Positions 1-7,863 are shown, numbered from the stretch's first letter. The stretch: 16,042 nucleotides of DNA from Yoonia sp. (GCA_028822885.1 JAPKCP010000031.1:1-16042), one strand, 5' to 3'. Numbers and translations: made by a program. Notes: a model not told the origin generated them from the sequence alone.

Positions 1-820
1 AAGCCAACCAGCGTTTGCGACGACGATAGCTACGGACATCGCGAAACGACTTACGTCCTTCGTCCGACATCCCCAGATAGAATTCCTTCACATCCGGATT
101 TTCGCGTAACTCAGCGGCGGGGCCTTCCATGACGACGCGACCGCTTTCCAGAATATACCCATGATGGGCAAATCGCAGGGCTACGTTCGTATTCTGCTCA
201 GCCAATAAGAAAGACACGCCTTCAGTCTCGTTGAGGTTTTTCACAATCATAAAGATTTCTTCAACCAACTGCGGGGCCAATCCCATTGATGGCTCGTCCA
301 GTAGGATCGTCTCAGGCCGGGACATCAAAGCACGACCAATCGCACACATCTGCTGTTCACCACCCGAAGTATAGCCAGCTTGTGATTTGCGCCGCTCCCG
401 CAGGCGTGGGAAATAGTTATAAACCATCTCCAGATCGGCACTGACCGCACCGGCACCATCACTGCGCGTATAGGCTCCTGTCATCAAGTTTTCTTCAATG
501 GTCAAATGCTCAAAGCAATGCCGCCCTTCCATGACCTGAATGACGCCACGCTTTACCAGATCGGAGGGGGAGCTATCTTGCACCCGCTCACCCCGATAGA
601 TGATGGACCCCTTCGTGACCTCCCCCCGCTCAGAATGGAGCAGGTTTGAGATCGCCTTCAACGTCGTAGTTTTGCCCGCCCCATTACCGCCCAGCAATGC
701 AGTTATGCCGCCTTTGGGAACAGACAATGACACGCCTTTCAGCACAAGGATCACATGATTATAGATCACTTCGATGTTGTTGACCTCTAAAAGGGCCTCA
801 GTTTTCGTGTCATCTAGCAT
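1..820 (-). CDS. livF: LivF-like branched-chain/organic-acid ABC transporter ATPase (3' end cut by window edge)
   Basis: Cytoplasmic ATPase that, with the LivG-like protein, powers a HAAT-family importer. At least 273 residues are visible and the gene continues past the left edge. Walker A GGNGAGKTT lies at about residues 44-52, a signature TSGGEQQ at 151-157, and Walker B ILLDEPSMGLAP at 172-183. The switch region reads LLAEQN (205-210), with the EQN form typical of LivF in place of a switch histidine. The start ATG at 818-820 has GGAGA about six bases upstream. E. coli LivF has 237 residues; here a basic tail, ending RRRKRW, extends at least 30 residues beyond the usual YLG end. It is last in the importer cluster and is separated from the binding-protein gene by about 316 bases and a terminator. 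The family is certain; the substrate is not. Confidence 0.93.
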   Translation of the reverse strand, partial: MLDDTKTEALLEVNNIEVIYNHVILVLKGVSLSVPKGGITALLGGNGAGKTTTLKAISNLLHSERGEVTKGSIIYRGERVQDSSPSDLVKRGVIQVMEGRHCFEHLTIEENLMTGAYTRSDGAGAVSADLEMVYNYFPRLRERRKSQAGYTSGGEQQMCAIGRALMSRPETILLDEPSMGLAPQLVEEIFMIVKNLNETEGVSFLLAEQNTNVALRFAHHGYILESGRVVMEGPAAELRENPDVKEFYLGMSDEGRKSFRDVRSYRRRKRWLA

Positions 821-1090
821 CGGTTTCTCCAAGAATTCGGTGTCTTTATCGCGCTACGCGTCAGCGTCTTTCCACGTAGTTGGGGCACTGCCAGTCACGC
901 GGTGACCATGTTCAAACAAAATCTCTTCACTGATTGAACAGCCTCCAAGATGGCATCCGCGGCCATCCCGGAAATCATCTTGCAACAGCCAAACACGTGG
1001 TCGGACCAGGGTCGCAACAGAACAACTGGGGCAAGCAAAGCGAATACATCATAAAAGGTTCAACTCGGCATGACGGTGAAACAGTTCACC
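821..1090. other. Intergenic region between the binding-protein gene and livF
   Basis: About 270 bases with no convincing gene. Read on the minus strand it is the leader of livF and ends in the livF ribosome binding site. A short inverted repeat, GATGGC (949-954) and GCCATC (962-967) with a 7-base spacer, could form a small hairpin in the livF leader. I see no promoter that I would defend. The plus-strand open frame across the region has no protein-like features. Confidence 0.5.
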
Positions 1091-1127
1091 AAAAAAGGAT
1101 GCCCGGCCAGCCTTAGACCAGCCGGGC
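1091..1127 (-). terminator. Intrinsic terminator after the livK-like gene
   Basis: On the minus strand, GCCCGGC (complement of 1121-1127) pairs with GCCGGGC (complement of 1101-1107) around a 13-base loop. ATCC and then six T (complement of 1091-1096) follow. The hairpin begins about 10 bases after the binding-protein stop codon. It probably reduces read-through into livF, so the binding protein is made in excess over the second ATPase. Confidence 0.8.
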
Positions 1128-1136
1128 AAAGTGCCG

Positions 1137-2423
1137 TTAGTCACACCCTGGTGTGATGTTGTTCTCAGCAGCGAAGGCAGCGGAATCCGCAGCAATCAGC
1201 GCATCCACAACTTCAGCGTCGGCAGGGAAGAAGTCCGAAATCAGACCCCATTTCTGCTCTGCCGCATTCCACTGGGCCACAGCCGCAAGACCGTCACCAC
1301 CGTGGTTCTGACACGAGACCGCAAACTCAGGACCAAAGCCCGGAAGGCCGGCAGCAGCCATATCGGCCTCAGTGATCTCCAAAGCCTCCATCGCGTCGCG
1401 CATCATCGCTGCTGTGATGTCAGGTGTGCCGTTTGCATCTTGCGCATCACCAGCAGCCTCAGCCGCCAAAAACGCTGCATACAAACCACGGTTATACAAA
1501 ACCGACCCTACCTGATCGCCTGCACCCGCAGCCTTGCCGGTATCAACGACATATTCCTGAATGGCGTCAAACACAGGGAAATCACTGCCCATTTCATGGA
1601 ACGCGAGAGCCTTATAGCCGTCAGCCGCAGCGCCAGCCGGGATCACGTCATTTTCAGACCCAGACCACCAGATACCCATGAAATTTTCCATCGGGTAGCC
1701 AATGTTCGCCGCTTCCTGAACAGCAACTTGGTTCATCACACCCCAGCCCCAGAACAGGATATAATCTGGACGTTCACGGCGAATTTGGAGCCACTGGGAT
1801 TTCTGTTCCTGACCCGGATAGTCGATCGCGATCGTGGTAAAGTCAAAACCGTGCTTTTCAGACAAGGCTTCCAGAGTCGGGATCGGCTCTTTACCGTAGG
1901 CACCATTAAAGTGCAGCAGTGTAATTTTCTTACCTTCAATTGATCCATCATTCAGATCAAGGAAGTGGTTTACGCCAGCGGACGCACCATCCCAGTAGTT
2001 TACTGGATAGTTAAACGTATGGCGGAACACTTCACCGTTTTTGGCAGATGTACGACCATAGCCCATCGTGTGAAGCGGAATACCGTCCACCTCAACCTTC
2101 GGGATCAACTGATATGTGATCGACGTGGCAAGTGGTTGATACACCAACGCGCCAAGGTCTTTTGTAGCTTCATAACACTCAACGCCCTTTTCGGCGTTAT
2201 AAGCAGTTTCGCATTCTGGCACGCTCGTCATGACACCGCCGATACCACCATCACGCTCGTTCAGCAGCGTGAAATAGTCAGCATAACCATCCGCAAACGG
2301 AATACCACCGGCCGCGAATGGACCTGTGCGGTACGATAGCGATGGGAACACAAGTTCCGCCATCGCGGGGCCAGCAGCCATCAAAGCGACCACACTTACG
2401 GTCATTAGTTTCTTCGTCTTCAT
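1137..2423 (-). CDS. LivK-like periplasmic substrate-binding protein of ABC importer
   Basis: Periplasmic type I binding protein (Leu/Ile/Val-binding-like, Peripla_BP_6 class), 428 residues, that would capture the ligand and deliver it to the LivH/LivM permease. A classic signal peptide spans residues 1-22: basic MKTKK, hydrophobic core, cleavage after AMA. The mature part has the family's two-lobe length. Segments such as KKITLLHFNGAYGKE (165-179) and FMGIWWSGSEND (248-259) resemble the strand-turn pieces of this fold. Four cysteines (71, 83, 371, 427) could form two disulfides. GGGAGG sits about 9 bases before the ATG. It lies 58 bases downstream of livM and is followed by a terminator. Residues alone do not reveal the ligand; the linked acyl-CoA ligase favours a carboxylic acid over an amino acid (inference). 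Confidence 0.9.
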   Translation of the reverse strand: MKTKKLMTVSVVALMAAGPAMAELVFPSLSYRTGPFAAGGIPFADGYADYFTLLNERDGGIGGVMTSVPECETAYNAEKGVECYEATKDLGALVYQPLATSITYQLIPKVEVDGIPLHTMGYGRTSAKNGEVFRHTFNYPVNYWDGASAGVNHFLDLNDGSIEGKKITLLHFNGAYGKEPIPTLEALSEKHGFDFTTIAIDYPGQEQKSQWLQIRRERPDYILFWGWGVMNQVAVQEAANIGYPMENFMGIWWSGSENDVIPAGAAADGYKALAFHEMGSDFPVFDAIQEYVVDTGKAAGAGDQVGSVLYNRGLYAAFLAAEAAGDAQDANGTPDITAAMMRDAMEALEITEADMAAAGLPGFGPEFAVSCQNHGGDGLAAVAQWNAAEQKWGLISDFFPADAEVVDALIAADSAAFAAENNITPGCD

Positions 2424-2481
2424 CGGATATTTCCTCCCATTGGTTGTCCGATTTTGGCAGGTCTAACGCCCGCTCAATAAT

Positions 2482-3558
2482 TCAATATGGAAACGGCCAA
2501 AGCCGCAGTTTTTCCTTTGCATGGCGCCATAATTGGGCAAGGCCATGCGGTTCCTTAATCAAAAAGTACATGATCAACGCGCCTACGATGACCAGTTGCA
2601 AATGGGCGACCATTTCTGTCGGCCAGCCCAGAAAATCAACGCCGATAATCTTCAGGAATACCGGCAAGATCACAAGGAACGCGGCCCCGGCAAAGCTGCC
2701 AAAGATCGACCCAAGACCGCCCAAAATAACCATGAATAGGACAAGGAACGACTTGGTGATTCCAAAGCTATCCCCGGCCTCTACCGCGCCCAAGTATACT
2801 GCAAAGAACAGCGCGCCCGAGATGCCAATAAAGAATGACGATACAGCAAACGCAGTCAATTTCGCCTTCAACGGGTTCACGCCGATGATCTCTGCGGCAA
2901 TGTCCATATCGCGGATCGCCATCCAAGATCGACCCAAAGCGCCACGCGTGAGGTTCCGCGCGAGTAGGGCGCAGAATGTCACAAAAACCAAACAAATCAG
3001 GTATTGCGCCCAAGCTGGGGAGCTAGGCCCCGTGACGGGTGTTCCAAACACAAATCTCTCAGGGGCACTAATTTGACCGGAGGCAGAATAATTGTAAAAC
3101 CAAGAAACTTTATTGAACAGCCAAACTAGGAAAAACTGCGCAGCGAGTGTCGCGACTGCCAAGTAAAACCCTTTTATCCGCAGGCTGGGCAGGCCAAAAG
3201 CCGCGCCAACAATAGCCGTAATCCCACCAGAAATCAGAATATGAAAGACAATATTCACATCCGGAAATGAGGTCATCAGTTTATAACAGGCGTAGGCCCC
3301 GACTGCCATGAAACCGCCAGTTCCCAACGACACCTGACCACAATATCCCGTCAAAATATTCAAGCCAATCGCAGCAATCGAATAGATCAAAAACGGAACC
3401 AAAAGAGACGACGCCCAATAGTCATTGATGATAAACGGGATCACGAGGAATGCGATAGCAAGCACAACCCAATACCGCCACCGATCAAAGGCAATCGGGA
3501 AGGTTTGGCTATCCTCAGGGTAAGACGTCTTAAAGTCACCGGCTTCACGATAAAGCAT
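2482..3558 (-). CDS. livM: LivM-like inner-membrane permease of ABC importer
   Basis: Second membrane subunit of the HAAT importer, 358 residues from the preferred start, with many hydrophobic segments. The LivM-type motif containing TGYCGQVSLG lies at about residues 67-89. The cytoplasmic coupling-loop motif GRSWMAIRDMDIAAEIIGVN is at about 209-228. The open frame extends 18 codons further to a TTG at 3612 overlapping the livH stop. I chose the ATG at 3556-3558 because AAGGGGG precedes it by about five bases and the protein then begins MLYREAGDFKTSY. An ATG at 3573 is possible but lacks a ribosome site. The gene is about 50 bases downstream of livH and presumably co-transcribed with it. Confidence 0.92.
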   Translation of the reverse strand: MLYREAGDFKTSYPEDSQTFPIAFDRWRYWVVLAIAFLVIPFIINDYWASSLLVPFLIYSIAAIGLNILTGYCGQVSLGTGGFMAVGAYACYKLMTSFPDVNIVFHILISGGITAIVGAAFGLPSLRIKGFYLAVATLAAQFFLVWLFNKVSWFYNYSASGQISAPERFVFGTPVTGPSSPAWAQYLICLVFVTFCALLARNLTRGALGRSWMAIRDMDIAAEIIGVNPLKAKLTAFAVSSFFIGISGALFFAVYLGAVEAGDSFGITKSFLVLFMVILGGLGSIFGSFAGAAFLVILPVFLKIIGVDFLGWPTEMVAHLQLVIVGALIMYFLIKEPHGLAQLWRHAKEKLRLWPFPY

Positions 3559-3608
3559 GACATCCCCCTTCATTTCGCCAAAATAACTCAATCTCTGGGT
3601 AGCGCAAA

Positions 3609-4604
3609 TCAAACACGTTCAATGATCTTCTCCCCAAACAATCCTTGCGGTCGAAAAACAAGGAACAGCAGCGCCAGCACATAGGCAAACCAATTCTCAG
3701 TCGCCCCACCAACCATCGGACCAATCATGTATTCAAACAGCTTCTCGCCCACACCGATGATCAACCCACCCACAATGGCACCCGGAATTGACGTAAATCC
3801 ACCCAGCATCAGCACTGGCAAAGCCTTCAGCGCGATCAACGATAGCGAAAACTGAACACCAGATTTTGCGCCCCACATAACGCCAGCAACGAGGGCGACA
3901 AGCCCAGCAAGCGACCACACCAACACCCAGATAAAGTTCAATGAAATACCAACGCTCAACGCGGCTTGGTGGTCATCCGCCACGGCGCGCATCGCTCGAC
4001 CTTGCTTGGTGTATTGCGCGAAGCCAATCAGCCCAGCGACCAACACAATTGCAACCAGCGTGGCGACCATGTCCAGTTTATCAATAAAGAAGCCGTAGAA
4101 ATCATCGCCACCAAGGCCTACCGTGGCCTCTTCAACCCAAAGTGAACCACCCTGCGGCAAGCCAAGTGCAAGCGTCTTAATCTCGGAGCCCCACATCAAA
4201 TCTCCAATACCTTCAAGGAAGTAGGCAAGTCCGATAGTCGCCATAAACAGAATGATCGGCTCTTGCCCGACCAGATGTCGGAACACCAACCGTTGGACCA
4301 GCCAAGCAAACAAAACCATCACCATCAATGTGATGAAAATCGCCAACAGCGCGGGCACCTCCCAACCAAAATGATGGATACTCGTGCCAAATATCGCGTT
4401 AATCATGTGGGCAAAGGGCACCTGCCCCTCCATCACCCCAACAAGCGTCAATGCAGCGAACAAAGCCATCACGCCTTGGGCATAGTTGAAGATACCTGAC
4501 GCCTTAAAGATCAACACAAACCCAAGGGCAACGAGGGCGTAAAGAACACCTGCCATCAGTCCGTTGATGATCACCTCAATGCCGTAAAGAAAATCAGCTG
4601 ACAT
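3609..4604 (-). CDS. livH: LivH-like inner-membrane permease of ABC importer
   Basis: First membrane subunit of the HAAT importer, 331 residues and strongly hydrophobic. The N-terminal region contains the LivH-typical FNYAQG (39-44) after two membrane-compatible stretches. The coupling loop GRAMRAVADDHQAALSVGIS (202-221) is where the ATPase docks in this family. GGGAG lies about 7 bases before the ATG at 4604. The protein is somewhat longer than E. coli LivH (308 residues), mainly through an insert at about 55-85 and a loop at about 150-175. It sits between livG (50 bases upstream) and livM, the usual permease order. Confidence 0.93.
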   Translation of the reverse strand: MSADFLYGIEVIINGLMAGVLYALVALGFVLIFKASGIFNYAQGVMALFAALTLVGVMEGQVPFAHMINAIFGTSIHHFGWEVPALLAIFITLMVMVLFAWLVQRLVFRHLVGQEPIILFMATIGLAYFLEGIGDLMWGSEIKTLALGLPQGGSLWVEEATVGLGGDDFYGFFIDKLDMVATLVAIVLVAGLIGFAQYTKQGRAMRAVADDHQAALSVGISLNFIWVLVWSLAGLVALVAGVMWGAKSGVQFSLSLIALKALPVLMLGGFTSIPGAIVGGLIIGVGEKLFEYMIGPMVGGATENWFAYVLALLFLVFRPQGLFGEKIIERV

Positions 4605-4654
4605 GGGTAAACTCCCGGAATTTCAGTGCACATCCTGTGGTCACGCGGATCAGA

Positions 4655-5467
4655 TCAATCATGGGCCACCCCCAAATACGCATCAATCACCTCTTGATTA
4701 TTGCGCACCTCATCGGGCGTACCGTCACCGATCTTGCGACCATAATCCATGACGACGACACGATCCGAGATGTCCATCACGACACCCATATCATGCTCAA
4801 TCAAAGCAATCGTGGTGCCAAACTCATCGTTCACATCAAGAATAAAGCGGCTCATGTCCTCTTTTTCCTCAACGTTCATCCCAGCCATCGGTTCATCCAG
4901 AAGCAACAGCTTGGGCTCCGCAGCCAAAGCACGGGCGAGCTCAACGCGCTTCTTCAAGCCATAAGGCAATCGGCCAACAGGCGTCTTCCTGATCGCTTGA
5001 ATTTCGAGGAAATCGATAATTTTTTCTACAACTTCACGGTTCGCACTTTCTTCGCGCTCAGCTTTTCCTTTCCAGATGGCTTGGGCAAACATACCCGCCT
5101 TCATCTGGGTCAAACGGCCTGTCATAACGTTGTCCAGAACGGACATGCCTTCAAACAAAGCAATATTCTGAAACGTGCGGGCAATCCCTTGGCGGGCAAC
5201 CTGATACGGCTTCATCGACGGACGTTTTTCGCCACGAAACCAAACCTCGCCATCTTGAGGCTTATAAAATCCCGAAATGACATTGAGCATCGACGACTTA
5301 CCTGCCCCATTCGGGCCAATAATCGCACGAATTTCGCCTTCGCGAATATCAAAAGAGATATTCTTGATCGCCTCGACCCCACCAAATCGCAGGGTAATTC
5401 CGCGCATATCCATCATAACGCCACCAATCTGGCGTCCATCTGCGGTGACGTAACCATCGTCTAACAT
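4655..5467 (-). CDS. livG: LivG-like ABC transporter ATPase
   Basis: ATPase partner of LivF in the importer, 270 residues from the preferred start. Walker A GPNGAGKSS lies at 51-59, the signature region LPYGLKKRVE at 167-176 (LivG-type proteins commonly deviate from LSGGQ here), Walker B LLLLDEP at 187-193, and the switch histidine in IEHD at 225. The frame is open up to an ATG at 5578, inside the end of the ligase gene. I prefer the ATG at 5465-5467 because GAGGG precedes it by 9 bases. The protein then starts MLDDGYVTADGRQIGG, and the skipped stretch holds an 8-bp hairpin that suits a leader. A third ATG at 5476 has its GAGGG too close. Family assignment is secure; the start is moderately sure. 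Confidence 0.92.
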   Translation of the reverse strand: MLDDGYVTADGRQIGGVMMDMRGITLRFGGVEAIKNISFDIREGEIRAIIGPNGAGKSSMLNVISGFYKPQDGEVWFRGEKRPSMKPYQVARQGIARTFQNIALFEGMSVLDNVMTGRLTQMKAGMFAQAIWKGKAEREESANREVVEKIIDFLEIQAIRKTPVGRLPYGLKKRVELARALAAEPKLLLLDEPMAGMNVEEKEDMSRFILDVNDEFGTTIALIEHDMGVVMDISDRVVVMDYGRKIGDGTPDEVRNNQEVIDAYLGVAHD

Positions 5468-5564
5468 CAGGTACATCCCTCGGTTATTCTGGCGAAAGAC
5501 ATCCCAACCAAATGTACTTTGGGATGGTGGGCGGGGCACATTGCGCAGCAAAAGCGTCGTCCCA
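5468..5564 (-). promoter_or_regulatory. Ligase-livG junction with hairpin
   Basis: This 97-base spacer holds a perfect 8-bp inverted repeat, CATCCCAA (5500-5507) and TTGGGATG (5519-5526), with an 11-base loop. A competing smaller hairpin, CCAAA (5508-5512) with TTTGG (5518-5522), overlaps it. No run of T follows, so it is not a normal terminator. It may be an mRNA processing or stabilising element between the ligase and transporter segments. The role is inferred. Confidence 0.45.
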
Positions 5565-7523
5565 TCATTCTGCAGCAACCTTCATTGTTGGGGCCACAAC
5601 CGCATCTCGAATATCCAACGTGGCCGTAATCTTACCCTTGCGGCCATCTTCATAAGTCACCTCAGTTTCAGTATAAATCTCTGATCCATCACCATAAAGC
5701 GCATCAATCAGATCACTGAACTTCTCTTCCACAATCCGGCGGCGCACTTTGCGCGTACGGGTCATTTCGCCGTCGTCAGCGTCTAGTTCTTTGTGCAACA
5801 CAAGGAACCGGTGAATCTGACACCCGGCAAGCATTGGATCAGTGGCCACTGAAATATTCACCTCGGCGACATGCTCTGCAATTGTATCCAGAACTTGCGG
5901 GTGCTGGGACAGTTCTTGGTACGATGAATACGCGATGTTGTTCCGCTCCGCCCAATTCCCAACAGCAGTCAAATCAATGTTAATGAAAGCAGTGCATCGA
6001 TCGCGCCCTGATCCGAACACCACAGCTTCCAGAATATTTGGATAGAACTTCAGCTTATTCTCAACGTACTTGGGCGCGAACAAATGGCCATCAGCCATTT
6101 TACCAACGTCTTTTGCACGATCAATAATTCGCAGATGACCGGAGCTTTCTTCGATAAAGCCAGCATCACCCGTCGCAACCCAGCCGTCAGCGTCCTTTGT
6201 CGACGCCGTGCTTTCAGCGTTTTTGTAATACTCCACAAACACACCGGGCGAGCGGTAGAACACTTCACCATCCTCTGCGATCCGCAGCTCGACACCGGGG
6301 CTTGGCACGCCAACAGTATCTGACCGGACCTGACCGTCAGGTTGTTGAGTTATGAAAACAGTCGCTTCAGTCTGACCATATAGCTGCTTTAGGTTAATGC
6401 CCAATGCCCGATAAAAATCAAAAATCTCAGGACCAATCGCCTCACCTGCCGTATAGCCCACCCGAACGCGGCTCAGCCCGAGGGTGTTTTTCAGTGGCCC
6501 AATGACCAACCAATCGGCCAAACGGTACTGGAGCCGATCGCCAAAACTCACATCCTCACCATCCAACAGGCGTGGCCCGACACGCCGCCCAACAGCCATG
6601 AACTTATCAAACAACCACTTCTTAAACCGACCAGCGTCTTCCATGCGGATCATCACGTTGGTCAACTGTGTTTCAAACACGCGCGGCGGCGCAAAATAAT
6701 AGGTTGGGCCGATCTCGCGCAGATCAGAATGCATCGTGTCAGGGCTTTCGGGGCAGTTCACGCAGAAACCAGCCCACATCGCTTGCCCAATCGAAAAGAT
6801 AAAATCGCCAACCCATGCCATTGGCAGATATGCCAAAACTTCATCACCAGCCCGCAGATCATCAAATTCAGCCGAATTTTTTGATGTCTCAATCACATTC
6901 TGGTTTGACAGCACAACGCCCTTGGGTCGGCCTGTAGTTCCTGACGTGTAAAGCATCACGCAAGTGCTGTTATAGTTCAGCGCGGCGGTCCGCTCCTCCA
7001 TTACAGCTTTCAAATTCGATGCACGGCCAGCGGCTTGCAGGTCTGCATAGGACGTCATAGCAGTATGGTCATATTTTCGTAGACCACGGCCATCAAGATA
7101 GACGACGTGCTCCAACTCAGTCAGTTGTTCGCGCACATCCGCGATTTTATCGACCTGTTCCTGATCACCCACAATCACAAAGCGCGCACCACAGTGGTCC
7201 ATCGCATAGGCGACTTCTTCGGACGCGGCATCTTGATACATCGGGACCGGAACGCATCCAGCTTTTTCTGCCGCAACCATCGCCCAGTATAGCGCGGGCC
7301 GGTTACGTCCAACGATTGCGACGTGATCCCCAACGGCCGCACCCAAAGTCAGCAGACCAAGCGCCAAAGCGTCAATTTCGTCAGCCGCTTCAGCCCACGT
7401 CCAGCTTTGCCAAATTCCAAATTCTTTTTCGCGATACGCAGCTTTGGCACCGTGTTGCGCCACATTGCGTGCCAACAAAGCCGGAATCGACTGCGGCCCC
7501 GCTTGGGGTTGTGCTTTTTCCAT
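5565..7523 (-). CDS. AMP-dependent long-chain-type acyl-CoA synthetase
   Basis: ANL-superfamily ligase, 652 residues, that adenylates a carboxylic acid with ATP and transfers it to CoA in the cytoplasm. The phosphate-binding motif YTSGTTGRPKG is at 192-202, YGQTEA at 382-387, the ATP-ribose aspartate region ATGDAGF at about 450-456, and the hinge DRAKDVGK at 468-475. Near the C-terminus GEMTRTRKVRR matches the long-chain ligase version of the last core motif. The frame opens at 7568, but the ATG at 7521-7523 is preceded by GGGGGAGG at about 8 bases and is chosen. It is the first gene of the importer cluster, with its stop 97 bases before livG, so import and activation are probably coupled. 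Length and motifs fit long-chain ligases, but aromatic or branched acids remain possible substrates. Confidence 0.92.
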   Translation of the reverse strand: MEKAQPQAGPQSIPALLARNVAQHGAKAAYREKEFGIWQSWTWAEAADEIDALALGLLTLGAAVGDHVAIVGRNRPALYWAMVAAEKAGCVPVPMYQDAASEEVAYAMDHCGARFVIVGDQEQVDKIADVREQLTELEHVVYLDGRGLRKYDHTAMTSYADLQAAGRASNLKAVMEERTAALNYNSTCVMLYTSGTTGRPKGVVLSNQNVIETSKNSAEFDDLRAGDEVLAYLPMAWVGDFIFSIGQAMWAGFCVNCPESPDTMHSDLREIGPTYYFAPPRVFETQLTNVMIRMEDAGRFKKWLFDKFMAVGRRVGPRLLDGEDVSFGDRLQYRLADWLVIGPLKNTLGLSRVRVGYTAGEAIGPEIFDFYRALGINLKQLYGQTEATVFITQQPDGQVRSDTVGVPSPGVELRIAEDGEVFYRSPGVFVEYYKNAESTASTKDADGWVATGDAGFIEESSGHLRIIDRAKDVGKMADGHLFAPKYVENKLKFYPNILEAVVFGSGRDRCTAFINIDLTAVGNWAERNNIAYSSYQELSQHPQVLDTIAEHVAEVNISVATDPMLAGCQIHRFLVLHKELDADDGEMTRTRKVRRRIVEEKFSDLIDALYGDGSEIYTETEVTYEDGRKGKITATLDIRDAVVAPTMKVAAE

Positions 7524-7576
7524 CAATAGTCCTCCCCCGCATTGAATCGCCTCCCCGCGATCCATCACTTGGTCTG

Positions 7577-7606
7577 ATACTGGGCTGACCTCCTGCGTTC
7601 CGTCAA
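7577..7606 (-). promoter_or_regulatory. Possible promoter of the ligase-importer cluster
   Basis: On the minus strand, TTGACG (complement of 7601-7606) is followed after 18 bases by CAGTAT (complement of 7577-7582). The -35 is good and the -10 is weak (3 of 6 consensus bases). It lies 54 bases upstream of the ligase start, just downstream of the palindrome at 7616-7629. Confidence 0.3.
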
Positions 7607-7615
7607 TTCATTTTT

Positions 7616-7629
7616 TGAACAAGCGTTCA
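7616..7629. promoter_or_regulatory. Palindromic candidate operator TGAAC-N4-GTTCA
   Basis: TGAAC (7616-7620) and GTTCA (7625-7629) form a perfect dyad around AAGC in an AT-rich setting. It sits between the divergent ligase cluster and the 54-residue protein gene. The size and spacing fit TetR-family regulators, many of which control acyl-CoA ligase and transport genes. No regulator gene is present in the window, so the assignment is inference. Confidence 0.45.
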
Positions 7630-7684
7630 TTTAATTTCTGAAACGTAAAATGACAGGTCGATCAATCCCTGCTAAACAGGCTTT

Positions 7685-7849
7685 ATGGATATCACAGCTC
7701 TTGGCTTTTACGCCTGTGTTTGCGGGATTTTAGGTGTATTTGCCCCACGACTTGGCACGTTTTATGTACGCCTCGGCATTGGCGCGATTATCGGGGCATT
7801 GTCTGCATTTATTCTTCCGCTCTTGCGCGGGATGATGGGCGGCTACTGA
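7685..7849 (+). CDS. Small two-helix membrane protein, unknown function
   Basis: 54 residues, beginning MDITALGFYACVCG and ending GMMGGY. Two hydrophobic stretches at about 4-20 and 30-47 are separated by a short basic turn (PRLGTFYVR), giving a helical hairpin in the inner membrane. AGG occurs only four bases before the ATG, so the ribosome site is weak. The TGA stop lies in the loop of a 9-bp hairpin shared with the convergent formate dehydrogenase gene, whose stop is 18 bases away. It is divergent from the ligase cluster. I believe it is real because hydrophobicity is maintained to the stop and the frame fills the gap. I do not recognise a function. Confidence 0.65.
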   Translation: MDITALGFYACVCGILGVFAPRLGTFYVRLGIGAIIGALSAFILPLLRGMMGGY

Positions 7850-7863
7850 CCACTGCCGCCCAT
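7835..7863. terminator. Hairpin between convergent genes, possibly a bidirectional terminator
   Basis: ATGGGCGGC (7835-7843) and GCCGCCCAT (7855-7863) form a perfect 9-bp stem with an 11-base loop. It covers the stop of the small membrane protein gene and ends five bases before the formate dehydrogenase stop. Neither side carries a T run, so if it terminates transcription it probably does so with a factor or acts as a 3'-end stabiliser. Confidence 0.5.

Noticed and set aside
895..978. 27-residue minus-strand frame (MISGMAADAILEAVQ...) in the livF leader
   Set aside because: The translation looks mildly protein-like, but there is no Shine-Dalgarno sequence and no independent support.
934..1943. 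Plus-strand open frames of 60 and 270 codons across the livF-livK gap and the binding-protein gene
   Set aside because: They lie mostly antisense to a gene with a signal peptide and strong family features; their translations are rich in Arg, His and Cys with no motif or ribosome site.
3559..3612. Extended livM start at TTG 3612 overlapping the livH stop
   Set aside because: No ribosome site for the TTG, whereas ATG 3558 has AAGGGGG at good spacing and yields a natural N-terminus.
4637..5464. 275-codon plus-strand frame opposite livG
   Set aside because: Antisense shadow of a clear ABC ATPase; its composition follows the complementary codon pattern.
7524..7568. Extended ligase start at 7568, and an out-of-frame ATG at 7540-7542 with GGGGAGG upstream
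   Set aside because: The ATG at 7523 has a strong ribosome site in the correct frame. The ATG at 7542 gives only a short frame with no recognisable features, though it could be an upstream start affecting ligase translation.
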